NCBI GenBank assembly: GCA_029582165.1 | Contig: CM055884.1 | Location: 15,642,537 to 15,706,536 of the forward strand | Source: Portulaca oleracea | Taxonomy: Eukaryota > Streptophyta > Magnoliopsida > Caryophyllales > Portulacaceae | DNA length: 64,000 nucleotides | Direction of reading: 5' to 3' | In this document: in pieces, positions 12,151 through 22,691 of the stretch | Layout of the letters: every line of letters starts with the position of its first letter | Numbering within the stretch: position 1 is the stretch's first letter | Notes under the pieces: model-generated | Database searches by the model: none | Told to the model about the DNA's origin: nothing | The model's input: only the letters and a program-made list of their open reading frames with translations | Program-made: the position numbers and the translations under genes

Positions 12151-13560
12151 ACTATGTTTGACTTATTGTGGTCTGCGTGAATTGCAGTTCTGTGGGCAAT
12201 ATTACTTGGTCTAACGGCTATACTTGGTCCAGAATAGATAGAGCTTGTGCTAATTCTGGTTGGAACTGGTCTATGGGTTTTGTTCATGTTCTTTTTTGTG
12301 CTATTGGTTATCTGACCATGCATCCAGTCATATATCATTTTCCAGTGGATGAAGTCTTCTTTTAAATACTACAAAATGTGGGAGTTTGCCCCTAATTGTA
12401 ATAGCACTGTTCTTGAGGAGATAATGAAAAAGAGAAAAAGGTGTGCCATGTTCCGGTTAAGTAAAATTCTAGAGGATCTCAAAGGTCCCCTCAAGAAGCT
12501 CCATATAAATAAATTCTAGGAAATTTATCAATAGTTGAATTGATCGGTAGATCTTTGTTGGAAGGGAAAAAAGCTTTATTCCATGATGATAAAGATGATC
12601 TCTCCCTTAAAGAGCAAGTAGATTTTGCTAAAAGACAATATGGTGGTCTTTTAAACTCTGCTCAAAGTATGATTAAGCAATAGTCTACTGTGGAAAGGAT
12701 TTAACTTAATGATGCTAGATGTTTGGAACTAGTTTCTTTTTCTTCAAAATGAAACGGAACCAACCAGATACTTTTTTTTCCCCTATTCTGAAGAGCATGA
12801 GAGAGATGGTTCATGGGTTTGATAACGTTGCAACTATTATAGTAGACTATTTCCAGCATCTTTTGAGCTCTGAACCTTATGAGAGATGTTCAATTAATAT
12901 TACTTTAGTTTAGCAAGGGAAGACTTTGGATGTGGCACAACAGTTGAGTTTGGTTCAACCCTTCTCTGGAGATTTTGTTAAAAAAAATTGAATGTTTGAT
13001 ATTCCTTACTCCAAGGCCTCGAGCCAAGATGGGTATAGTAACTTCTTCTTCCATCATCACTGGGAGCATATTGATGATTTAGTTACTGATTCGATCTAGG
13101 AATTCTTGGATAGAGGTACTCTTCTATCCTCTATGAATAACACTCGTTTGACTTTACTTCCCAAGAAAGTGAATCCTGAGAATTCTAATGATTTTAAACT
13201 CATTTCTTGTTGTAATGTGGCCTACAAGTGCCTTTATAAATTACTTTGTGATAGATTGAAGGAGGTGTTGTCATCTATTATTAGTCTTAATCTAGGGGCT
13301 CTTCTTAATGGGATAGAGATTGTTCATAAAGTGCTTTTGTGCCAAGAATTTCCTAGGGGCCGTGGAAGGAAACATATTTCTCCCGGTTGCATGATGAAGA
13401 TTGATCATAGAAAGGCATATGATTCCATTTTCTAGGAAAGCATCGAAGAAGTTTTCATTCCGTTTCATTTTCCTCTATTGTTTATCAAATGGATAATTAT
13501 GTGTGTGACTTCTACTTCTTTTTCAATCAACAATAATGGGGCCTCTATAGGGTACTTTAA
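12150..13560 (+). pseudogene. LINE A ORF2, 5' part (EN end to RT motif region)
   Basis: First segment of an old plus-strand LINE. It starts in the endonuclease: NITWSNGYTWSRIDRACAN at 12192-12250, matching the 'YTWSN...SRIDR' block. The EN-RT spacer follows, then RT: LLPKKVNPENSNDFKLISCC at 13151-13210, YKCLYKLLCDRLKEV, and MMKIDHRKAYDSIF (motif A, with its aspartates). The frame breaks many times. The text stops in the middle of RT at YFKGG (13550-13565), where LINE B has inserted; RT resumes at 18921. Confidence 0.8.
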
Positions 13561-13575
13561 AGGCGGTAGGGTTTA
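13561..13575 (+). repeat. target-site duplication of LINE B, left copy
   Basis: AGGCGGTAGGGTTTA here and AGGTGGTAGGGTTTA at 18906-18920: 15 bp with one mismatch, flanking the 5' end and the poly(A) of LINE B. The sequence is part of the RT gene of LINE A, which proves the insertion site. Confidence 0.9.
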
Positions 13576-13742
13576 TCAAGTATTTGGACTTCTCTCCTAA
13601 CCCTAACGGCGACAGAAGAGCGCTAGGGTTTGTGATGAGGTTTCTCCCCTACGCTGCCGGCGGTAGGGGTCTCGGTTCGCAGTCTCGGTGGGCTTAGTCA
13701 TCCCGGAAGATCTGATGTAATGGATCAAACGAATACAGAGCC

Positions 13743-14795
13743 ATGGAGCAGGAGATAGTGGCGGCGATCGGGAGCATGAAGTTGACAGAGGAAGAAGAAG
13801 TGGTTGTTGAATGTGAGGAGGAAGAAGACGTCGAGAAAGCTGAACAAATAGCCCTAAGCCTGATAGGGAAATTACATACCAAGCAGCCCTTCAACATAGG
13901 TGCAATGAAGGCCACGTTCAAGAATATCTGGAAGCCGACAAAAGGCGTGATCATGAAGGAACTTGATAAAAACTTGTTCATACTTCAGTTCTTCTCCAAA
14001 GCAGACAAAACAATGGTGCTAATGGACGGACCGTGGACTTTCGATGGCCATCCTTTACTGCTAAAAGAACTGACGGGAGTAGAAAAATATTTAGATGTGG
14101 TCTTTGATACAGTGCGATACTGGGTGAAGGTGTACGACGTACCGGGCATGAAGCAGACGAAGGCCTTCGCTGAAAGTCTAGCAAACACCATGGGGCGCTT
14201 TGTTAGTGTTGATGACAACAACCTTATTGGGCTAGACAAGTCCCTCAATTTTTGTGTAGACATAGACCTCAATATACCATTGAGGAGGGGGTTCAAAGCC
14301 AAAGTAGCAGGCAAAACATCTTGGTTTGAAGTCAAGTATGTCAAGCTGGGCGACTTTTGTTACGGATGCGGCATATTGGGCCATACCTACAAGGGTTGTG
14401 ACAACTATGATGAGGATATTCCTGAAGCAGACCTTCCATACAACGCAAAGATGAAAGCCTCCCCCTTGAAAAGCAAAAGAAAGGGACGTGAGGCTGAGAT
14501 AGAGGAAGAGAAGAAGCTACTGCATGCGTTTAAGGAAGGCATCAAGAACCAGAAGGCAAAAAAGAAATTGAAGTTTGGGGAAGACAATAAGGGACCCCAA
14601 GGCCAACACCTTAATGCGGAAGATGCAAACATGATTGAGGCATGGTCTGAGTTATTTAAGAGGAAATACCAGGATAGTGGTGGGGATGACAATACTGAAG
14701 GAAAGCTGAAGAAGATTGAGAGGACGCAATCAAGTTCACAACAAATAAAAGACAAATCAGCGGAGGTTGTGCAACAACTCCGTCGGGGTCAATGA
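13743..14795 (+). CDS. LINE B ORF1: DUF4283 / CCHC nucleic-acid-binding protein
   Basis: An intact 350-residue frame from ATG 13743. The N-terminus is strongly acidic (residues about 14-35). Residues about 35-185 fit the DUF4283 fold found in plant LINE ORF1 proteins (KATFKNIWKP, FLQFFSKADKTMVLMDGPWT, LPLRRG-like region). A zinc knuckle C-x2-C-x4-H-x4-C lies at residues 206-219 (CYGCGILGHTYKGC). The C-terminal third is Lys/Glu-rich and polar. The expected role is coating LINE RNA to form the RNP. The stop overlaps the ORF2 start (ATGA at 14792-14795), implying termination-reinitiation for ORF2. No disabling lesion is seen, unlike ORF2. Confidence 0.9.
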   Translation: MEQEIVAAIGSMKLTEEEEVVVECEEEEDVEKAEQIALSLIGKLHTKQPFNIGAMKATFKNIWKPTKGVIMKELDKNLFILQFFSKADKTMVLMDGPWTFDGHPLLLKELTGVEKYLDVVFDTVRYWVKVYDVPGMKQTKAFAESLANTMGRFVSVDDNNLIGLDKSLNFCVDIDLNIPLRRGFKAKVAGKTSWFEVKYVKLGDFCYGCGILGHTYKGCDNYDEDIPEADLPYNAKMKASPLKSKRKGREAEIEEEKKLLHAFKEGIKNQKAKKKLKFGEDNKGPQGQHLNAEDANMIEAWSELFKRKYQDSGGDDNTEGKLKKIERTQSSSQQIKDKSAEVVQQLRRGQ

Positions 14796-15478
14796 GCGTC
14801 CTATGTCTGAACTGCCGGGGGCTGGGCAACCCCGAGGCAGTTAGGGGTCTCCGTCGACTGATGGGGACCCAAAAGCCCAGTTTGATTTTTCTCTCGGAAA
14901 CCAAACTTAGCACTAGAGAGATGATGAACCTACTAAAATCGTTTGACGAGTTTAATGGGGTAGCAGTAGATTGTAGGGGTCGCGCGGGTGGTGTGTCACT
15001 TTGGTGGCGAACAGGGTTGTAAGTAGAGGTGATATAAATGTCTGCAAATCACATTGATAGCAAAATACGATGGCAGAATATGGATGTGAAGTGGCGCTTC
15101 ACAGGTATCTACGGGTACCCAGAAACGACAAATAAACTGAAGACATGTGAGTTGTTGCTGGACCTAAACCTCCATTCGGATCTCCCGTGGCTCATCGGGG
15201 GGGATTTAAACGAGATCTTGCATCATTATGAGAAAAAGGGAGGTCAGCTCAAACCTGACCGAGTCCTTGAGGCGTTTCTTACAGCTTTAGACGCCTGCGG
15301 ACTGATGGAGATAGGAGTGGTAGGCCATAAATATACATGGTGGAATGGACAGGAGGGGGAAGCATCTGTTCAAGAAGTTCTGGATCGCTTCTGTGCACAA
15401 TTGGAATGGGTAGACCTTTTCCCCGACTCAAAAGTCTTTCATATTGACGAAGATGTATCGGACCATCTACCATCGTGA
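14792..15478 (+). pseudogene. LINE B ORF2 part 1: endonuclease domain
   Basis: Starts at the ATG that overlaps the ORF1 stop. APE-type endonuclease blocks are visible: CLNCRGLGN (metal/DNA site), FLSETKL (catalytic Glu), FTGIYGYPE, LIGGDLNEILHHYEKKGG, HKYTWWNGQEG and VSDHLP. The domain nicks target DNA to prime reverse transcription. Two in-frame stops (TAA at 15020-15022 and a second at about 15035) cut it, and after SDHLP the frame shifts by one near 15470. The blocks themselves are well conserved, so inactivation looks recent. Confidence 0.88.
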
Positions 15479-17667
15479 TGAAATGTTTTGGCACTCACAA
15501 CCAGCGACAGAAGATGAGAAGAAGGAGGTTTGAAGTCATGTAAACTTTGGACGCAAGATGTGATGAAGTGGTCAAATCAGCACGGCAGGCTCGTACAAGT
15601 GGAAACAGTGCTGAGGTATGTATGGAAAAAATTGATAGGTGCATGTCCTCTCTTTTGGAGTGGAACAAAACGGATTTCGGTAATGTGCAACGTGAGATTT
15701 CAAAACTCACAAATGCACTCCAAATAACAGTTGACCTAGTGCAAAGGAGAAATCTGATGAAGGAGCTTAGGAGTTGGAGGAGAAAAGAAGAATTGATGTG
15801 GTGGCAACGTTCAAGAGTGCAGTATGTTGCCCACGGGGATCATAATTCAGCTTGGTTCCACCAACGTGCAAATGGAAGAAGGAAAGCAAACTTTATTGAG
15901 AACTTGAAAGACAATATGGGGCGGGAGTGCACTGAACCGGACAAAATCAAAGAAATTGTCATATCCTACTTTACGGGACTTTTCACAACGGAAGGGACCT
16001 ATGAATCAGAACGGGTGATCAACCTGGTGGAAGCGCGAGTCACAGAAGAGATGAACGTAGAACTATGTAAGCCTTATACCAGGTAGGAAGTCTACGACGC
16101 CCTGATGTCAATGAACCCGAACAAGGCTCCGGGTCCGGATGGCCTTAGTCCCTATTTTTTCCAGAAGTATTGGGCGGACGTTGGGGACGACGTCTCAAGC
16201 GCAGTCCTGGAGATCCTCAATGGTGGTACAATCCCAAGAGGTATGAATCACACACACGTGGTCCTGATCCCGAAAAAAACGAACCCGACGGAGGTAACCG
16301 ATTTTCGCCCTATTAGTTTATGTAACGTATGTTACAAAGTGGTGACAAAGGTCATTACAAATAGACTCAAAGTTCTATTGCCCAAAATCATATCACCGAA
16401 TCAAAGTGCTTTCACCTCAGGCCGTTCAATTACGGGTAATATCTTGGTAGCTTTTGAAGTCTTCCACTCAATGAAAAATAAACGGGCACCAAGGGGGGAC
16501 ATGGCGATCAAGTTGTATATGGCCAAGGCATATGACCGGGTTGAATGGGAATTCTTAAGACAGATTATGGCTAAGATGGGGTTCCAAGGAGATTGGATAA
16601 ACCTAGTGATGCACTGTATGGAGTCGGCTACCTTCTCCTCTGTGATCAATGGAGAACCAAGTGGTTTTATCACACCTAGCAGGGGTCTACGGCAGGGTGA
16701 CCCTATCTCGCCATACCTTTTCCTCCTAGTCACTGAAGCACTCTCAAGCTTAATAACCACGACAGAATCGAGCGGTCTTCTTTCAGGGTATAAGATTTGC
16801 AGGGAAGCACCTTCCATCTCACACTTATTATTTGCAGATGACTCTTTGTGCTTTGCAAAGGCCAACATTGTCCAGGCTACTTTTATCAAGGACCTTCTTC
16901 ATTGCTATGAGAAGGCTTCTGGCCAGAAGGTAAATTATACAAAATCTAGTATAGTCTTCAGCAAGGGAGTGCCATAGCAGCAAAGACGCGAGATTTTGAG
17001 TATCCTCGACATGAAAGAAGTTCTATCCCACGAGAAATATCTTGGGCTCCCCACCCATGTGGGGAAGTCGAAAAAGGTGGCTTTCATGAGCATTAGAGAC
17101 AAAGTCACAAAAAGAATCAAGGGCTGGATGAGAAGAAACTTGTCATGGGCGGGTAAGGAAGTCCTTGTAAAGGCAGTTGCCCAGGCGATACCCACCTATG
17201 CGATGAGTATCTTCAAATTCCCGAGCTCTTTTAGTGAGTCTATTCAGTCCACCATTCTGAGATATTGGTGGGGTGCGAAGGATGGGTCGAGGAAGATTCA
17301 TTGGGTCAATAGAAACAAATTGTGTCAACCGAAGTTGAAAGGCGGACTGGGTTTCCGCACACTAGAAGACTTCAACGATGCGCTCCTTGCAAAGCAACTA
17401 TGGCGTATCATGCATAATCAGGACTCCATAGTGTTCAAGATCCTCAAAGCCAAATATTTCCCGATGTGCGGAATCTTAGAAGCCCAACAGACATCAAATG
17501 GGAGCTATACCTGGAAAAGTCTAAGCGGAGTTTCTTGGGTGTTGAAGAAGGGTACTAGGTGGCTAGTGGGTGATGGTTTTTCACTGAACATTTGGGAATC
17601 GCAATTACACCCCGGCCAACGAGTTTTAGCGCAACTACACCTAAGAAGGCCGAATACAACCTTTTGA
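15479..17667 (+). pseudogene. LINE B ORF2 part 2: spacer and reverse transcriptase
   Basis: Frame 1 from about 15479. The spacer ends in WWQRSRVQYVAHGDHNSAWF. RT blocks in order: MNPNKAPGPDGLSPYFF, VVLIPKKTNPTEVTDFRPIS, QSAFTSGRSI, motif A KLYMAKAYDRVEW, GLRQGDPISPYLFLL, and the catalytic box LLFADDSL (FADD at 16831-16842), then KYLGLPTHVGKSKKVAF. In-frame stops lie near 15540, at 16084-16086 and at 16975-16977. The first motif A aspartate expected in 'LDMSKAYD' is Tyr here (TAT, 16516-16518), which should abolish catalysis. The frame leaves register near 17600. Confidence 0.9.
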
Positions 17668-18869
17668 GGGTGGGAGACCTAATTAACCGAAAAGCAACGG
17701 AGTGGCGCGAAGACATGCTGAACCTTATTTTTCTGCAGCCGGATGTCGACTTAATCAAGTCCATCCCACTAATGCCAACGTGGCCGAGTGACAAATTAAT
17801 CTGGCACTACGCCCCCGATGGAGAGCTCACTGTGAAGTCGGCATACAAGGCAATTAGAGAATGGAAGAACAAGTCACAGCCGGGCCCGAGCACTGACACA
17901 TCCGGGTCTTGCTTGTGGAAGAGAGTATGGAAGTTGGTTATCCCACCTAGAATGAAAATGCTAGCATGGAGAGCAATGGTGGGTGCGTTGCCTACAAGAG
18001 AAGGAGTTGCAAGGAGGACTAATATCTCAAATTGTCTTTGTAGTTGCTGTAGCAGGGAGGAGTCCACCTTACATGCCCTATTTCAATGCAACATGGCGCA
18101 ACGACTGTGGAAAGTCAGTGGCTTTAGCAGCAAATATTAGAGACCAAGCTCACTTGACATTCAAGATATGCTCATGAGGGCATTTGAAGTGCTCGGGGAA
18201 TTAGGAGGTGAATACGTGGGGGTGATGTGGGCTACGTGGAATGATCGAAATAATCGAATTCATGGAGGACCAACTACCAAACCCGAGAACATCATCCACC
18301 GAGTCAGAGAGCTGATTCAGGAATACCGAGATGCGAGACAGAAATCCAGCATCACCGAAACTACTCCAACGAGCTGGGTTCCGCCACACTTGGGGTTCCT
18401 GAAAATTAATTTTGACGGTGCCAAGTTAGGGGAGTGGGGGAGCGACATCGCAGCAGTGGGTAGAGATGAGAACGGGTCAGAGAGTTTCATGGCTGTTGAA
18501 TAGAGCATGAGGAAGGAGAACACAGAGTTTACCGCAGCGAGAGCATGCATCCTAGCCCTTGAGCTTGCTGTGAAGCACCACTGCCAAAGAGTAATAATAG
18601 AGGGTGACTGCTTAACCCTTATTTCCAGATTGAAGAACAAAGTCACACCCAACTCAGAACTGGGGCTTTTTATTTCAAGCATTTTCTCAATTGCAGAATC
18701 TCTTAGTTTTTGTACTTTTAATCATGTACGTAGGACTGGTAATAGGGTGGCACATACTTTAGCTCATCTGCAGCCCTACGAACTTGGGCGTAGGGAGTGG
18801 ATTGATGACGGACCAGATATTGTCAATGATCTGGTGGTGAACGATCTCTGTAACGTACATGATGAATAA
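17592..18869 (+). pseudogene. LINE B ORF2 part 3: zf-RVT and RNase H
   Basis: Frame 3. The zf-RVT region carries SAYKAIREWK, CLWKRVWKLVIPPRMKMLAW, RRTNISNCLCSCCSREEST. It is followed by the RVT_3-type RNase H: LKINFDGAKLGEWGSDIA, VGRDENG, then after a stop, FTAARACILALELAVKH, VIIEGDCLTLI and HVRRTGNRVAHTLAHL. The D, E, D and H positions of the fold are present in this order. Stops at 18138-18140 and about 18501 break it. The RNase H domain is the acquired C-terminal domain of some plant L1 LINEs. The final stop (18867-18869) is 24 bp before the A tail. Confidence 0.88.
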
Positions 18870-18893
18870 TAGCTTTCAACAGTTTTACCTATC

Positions 18894-18906
18894 AAAAAAA
18901 AAAAAA
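18894..18906 (+). other. poly(A) tail of LINE B
   Basis: Thirteen A residues directly before the right target duplication. Last base(s) may belong to the target site. Confidence 0.9.
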
Positions 18907-20241
18907 GGTGGTAGGGTTTAAGATAAGGCGACCCTCTTTCTCCTCTCTTATTTGTTTTGGTTATTGAGTATCTTTCAAGGTGTTTATCGAATCTTATTAA
19001 TGATGATAAGTTTTTGTTTCATCCGGCTTGTGCTCAATTGAAGCCAAACCACCTTCTTTTTGCGGATGATTTGGTTGTTTTTTGTGCAGTGGACATGTAT
19101 TCTGTAAATCGTATTATGCAAGTTTTTTATCATTTTGTTAGTTCTACTGGAGGACATGTGTATCCTAACAAATCTCAATTGGTGGTTACTGGGTGCTCAA
19201 ATCAATACCACGAAGAGTAGCATTAGATTACTGCCTTCCATGGTGGTCGATTTCCTTTCAAATGTTTGGGTATCCCTATTAGTTCTATTAGGTTGTACAA
19301 ATTGGATTGTGCTAATCTAGTTGACAAAATGGTTGCGAGGGTGAGGGTGTGGTCTTCTAGGAAGGTGTCTTATGTGGGTCATATTAGTTTGGTTAATTTA
19401 GTTTTGTTAGGTTTATTTGGTTATTGAGCTCGAATGTTTCGTCTTCCAAAAGTTGTTATTGAGCAAGTGGTCCAAATTTGTAGGAATTATATTTGAAATT
19501 CAGATTTCTCTTATAAAGAACTTCCTTTGGTGGATTGGGATTCGATTTTTCATCCTAAGAAACTAGGCGGTGTTGGCTTAAGGAATCCTAGTTTGTCGAA
19601 CAAGGCTTGTGTTAGTAAGCTTGTATGAGACATTGAATATTGAAAGGAATCTCTACGGATCCAATGGTTGCATACGAGACATTGAATATTGAAAGAAATC
19701 TCTATGGATCCAATGGTTTCATACGAGACATATTAAAGATGATAGATAGTGGGATTATTAACCAAAATATGATTCATTATTGGAAGCGCCTATGTAAGGT
19801 CAAAGATTGGGTCGAACTTGGTTCTTATTATTCTATCCAACAATATCACTTCAGTATTACACATCAATACAATCTGTTCTTGCGGGATCTTCCTAAGGTT
19901 AGATGGGCAAGGAGTATTTGGTGTGCTGCTGCCCAACCAAGACATTCAGTTATTGCTTGGTTGGGTTTATTAGGCAAACTCCATGTTGCTGTCCGTTTAC
20001 GTAATCATGGATCTCGAGCTCATTCAATTTTCTTGTTGTGCCATAGGTATGAAGAGTCTATGGAACACATTCTCTTTCAATAACCTTTGTTTCCTCTATT
20101 CGTGCCTAGATTGGAGCATGGCCGAGAATTCATTCTAATTCCAACTCTTTATCCCATTGGGTGAATAAGTAGAGTCACCTTCATCTTCAACCCCATATAA
20201 ACATCATTGCTACTGCTTGTATTGCCGACATCATCTGTGTT
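18906..20241 (+). pseudogene. LINE A ORF2, middle part (rest of RT, zf-RVT)
   Basis: Resumes the RT gene broken at 13560. The conceptual frame reads GDPLSPLLFVLVIEYLSRC (an upstream CAA is now TAA), then HLLFADDLVVFCAV with an intact FADD box (about 19050-19080), GGVGLRNPSLSNKACV and the zf-RVT (SVIAWLGLLGKLHV, RLRNHGSRAHSIFLLCHRYE, SMEHILFQ). A 49-bp near-duplicate (about 19633-19732, 'GACATTGAATATTGAAAG') lies within it. It is cut at 20241 by the SIRE-type element and continues at 24304. Confidence 0.8.
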
Positions 20242-21221
20242 TGTTAGAACCTCTCAAGGACATTGATAGACTCAGGCTCAAGGACCTTGGCGACTGGATC
20301 AGTTTTGAATGAAAGTCAAAATTCGAATATCCAGAAAAGATATAATGTGCAAGGAAAGAAATCTCAAGAAGGCAGAAGGACATTCACCCAAGGCATCATA
20401 AGGACGTTCACCCAAGGCAGCATAAGGACGATCACCCTATGCGAGGAGTTTTGAAAAGCGCAGTCGAAATAGGGAAGTTTTCTGGAAAATTAATATCCAA
20501 TCTTTCTATCCATATTTCTAATCAGACTAATTGATTGCATCTACTTTGATTTGTAAGAAATAATCAATCAAGAAATTGGAAGGAAGATAAGATTACAATT
20601 TTCGGAAATCTCATAAGAAGGAAAGAAGATCGGAGCAAGATTGGAAGGAAAGGCAAACACAAAGAAGGAAAAGATCAAGGAAGAATCAATCCCAACGTCT
20701 CTATTCTACTGATATCAATACACTTATCAATAGAGGAATTGAAGATTGAAGAAGTTAACGATTCCATGGAAGAAATCGGGTGTTCGAAATAGAAATAGCG
20801 TTTTCTATTTTGTGCGAGATTTGGTGATTGTGAGAAGTTGAGTGTAATCAATCCTTAACAGATTTAGGGTTGATTGATGCTTGTGAAATCGATTCCTAGA
20901 CGGACTTAGGATCGATTGAGAGTAAACACCAAAGGGTGAATTTGGCGTGTGTTGTTATTCATAAAATAAGAAGCGTCCTCTGCAAGGCGCTCAGTTCTGT
21001 GTACAATCTAAAGACATTCATCTCAGGTTGTATTACTTCATTCTGTTTCAATATAATAAAGGAAGTTGTTCAGTATACGCTTATTGTCCTTTATCTTTTT
21101 CCTGCATTATATTGAATCTTAATCTAGTTAGATTAAGAACCTAACGTCATTTACAAGTGATTATTTGTGCAGAAACTTTCATAACCCTATTCACCCCCCC
21201 CCCCCCTCTAGGGTTCTTTCA
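20242..21221 (+). repeat. 5' LTR of the pol-less SIRE-type element
   Basis: 980 bp. Near 20380-20445 a ~25-bp unit (AAGGAC(A/G)TTCACCC...) occurs three times, probably part of U3. The TATA box that reads TATAAATAG in the 3' LTR (23812-23820) reads TATCAATAG here (20725-20733). The LTR ends with a C-run and CTAGGGTTCTTTCA. Confidence 0.92.
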
Positions 21222-21222
21222 A

Positions 21223-21240
21223 TTGGTATCAGAGCCTGGT
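21223..21240 (+). other. primer-binding site (initiator tRNA-Met type)
   Basis: TTGGTATCAGAGCCTGG begins two bases after the LTR. TGGTATCAGAGC is the standard PBS pairing with the 3' end of plant initiator tRNA-Met. Confidence 0.9.
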
Positions 21241-21281
21241 CCACTGAAGATTCAGAGACTAACCGCTCTGTGGTAAAGATC

Positions 21282-22691
21282 ATGGCTGGGATGGAAGATG
21301 GTGATATATGGCAAGGACATTGCTTAAACAGTCCTCCTTTATTCAGAGGATTAAACTTTGCACACTGGAAGGAGCGTATGAGGACATTCATCATGGATCA
21401 AGACTATGACCTTTGGGACAGAATTGAGAATGGAGACTTTGTCCCCATGATCACTGTTAGAGAAATCACGAAACCCAAAGATAGATCCAAGTATTCGGCC
21501 AAAGAAGCAGAAAAGGCGGATAAAAATGTTAAAGCATTACATATCCTTTACTGTGGACTTGATTCTAATGAGTTTGAATTTATCTCTGGTTGTGATACAG
21601 CTAAACAGGTGTGGGATACCTTAGTGACCACATATGAAGGAACGAGCCAAGTTCAAAGAATAAGGCGTAACAATTATGTCAAGCACTATGAATCCTTCAA
21701 AATGAAGAATGGAGAATCCATCAAGGACATGTACAAACGATTCACTGTCATAGTCAATAATCTCAAGTCCTTGGGGAAAACCTACTCCAATGAAGAAAAA
21801 GTCACAACGTCCTCAGATGTCTTACAAAAAAGAAACGGGAATCAAAGGTCACCATAATAGAGGAAGTTCACGATGTTGAAACCCTCCAATTAGATGACCT
21901 CATTGGAAAGCGTCTCCAGGAAGAGCAAAATGAAAAAGAAGAAGTAGCCCGTAAGGACATCTATAGTCCTAATAACAATGATAAGGACCAGATCTTGGCC
22001 TTAATGGCCAAGGAGCTCAAGGAATCGTGCAAGAAAAGTCATACCTCCAGAGGACCTTCATCCAAACGAATCAACCAAAGAAGTAATGACTCATCAAATA
22101 ATATAACTAACTCACTCTCTTGTTTTTTTTTTTTTTTTTTTTTGTGGTAACCCAGATCACTTGATCAAGGAATGTCCCCACCATAAAAAGAACAAAGAAA
22201 AGAGAAATCACATGGCCTTGATGACCACTTGGAGTGATGATGAGGAAACTACTAGTCATTACATCATGAGAAAAAACACCAACGACACAGAGGAAGTTGG
22301 TGCAGCCAATGATGACTATCCGGACAGTGACAAGGATGAATCAAGGGAGGTAACATTTGATGATCTCCTCACTTATCATAAAAAGTACTTGGGAAAATGT
22401 CTTTTAAAGTTTGCAGGACAGGAGACCAAGCATTTAAATGAGATTAGGTCACTAAAAGAAACCAACAAATGCATGAAAGAGTCCAATGACAAAATGGAGA
22501 AATTATGTGAAGGGCTTACCTCCAGGGTCGACATTCTCAAAGTTGAAATACTAGACCTCAAGGCCAACCTTGATGATTGTCACAAGTCTCTGGCTAAGGC
22601 AACCAAGCAACAAGAAAACCTTGGAAAGTGGCATAAAAGTTCATCCCCTGTTAAGGAGCGAAACTGTCGTCAAGGACATTCTGTCTCGTAA
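21282..22691 (+). pseudogene. gag of the pol-less SIRE-type element, frameshifted
   Basis: ATG 21282 (a leader CATGGCTGGG context shared with the 46.8-kb SIRE). The first frame (to 21857) holds the UBN2/DUF4219-type copia gag core: LNFAHWKERMRTFIMDQDYDLW, ALHILYCGLDSNEFEF, AKQVWDTLVTTYEGT, SIKDMYKRFTVIVNNL. A frameshift near 21805 moves the text to VTIIEEVHDVETLQLDDLIGK. The zinc knuckle C-x2-C-x4-H-x4-C is damaged: a 22-base T run (22122-22143) replaces its first residues, leaving CGNPDHLIKEC. A last frame (22161-22691) holds the acidic region and a coiled-coil-like stretch. Confidence 0.85.

Larger units (their letters stand above)
13576..18905 (+). mobile_element. LINE B: full-length plant L1-type LINE with RNase H, inactive
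   Basis: A 5.33-kb non-LTR retrotransposon with a 167-bp 5' UTR (13576-13742), ORF1 (13743-14795), ORF2 (14792-18869, interrupted), a very short 3' UTR and a 13-base A tail (18894-18906), all inside a 15-bp target duplication. ORF2 order is AP-like endonuclease, reverse transcriptase, zf-RVT, RNase H, as in plant L1 lineages that gained an RNase H. It is inserted in sense inside the RT gene of an older, different LINE. ORF1 is open, but ORF2 has at least six stops and two frameshifts and a changed RT catalytic residue, so the copy cannot move on its own. Confidence 0.92.

Noticed and set aside
13694..14913. Several 60-119-codon minus-strand frames opposite LINE B ORF1
   Set aside because: Shadows of the plus-strand ORF1, which has clear domains.
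16401..16889. 162-codon minus-strand open frame
   Set aside because: Antisense shadow of the LINE B RT domain.
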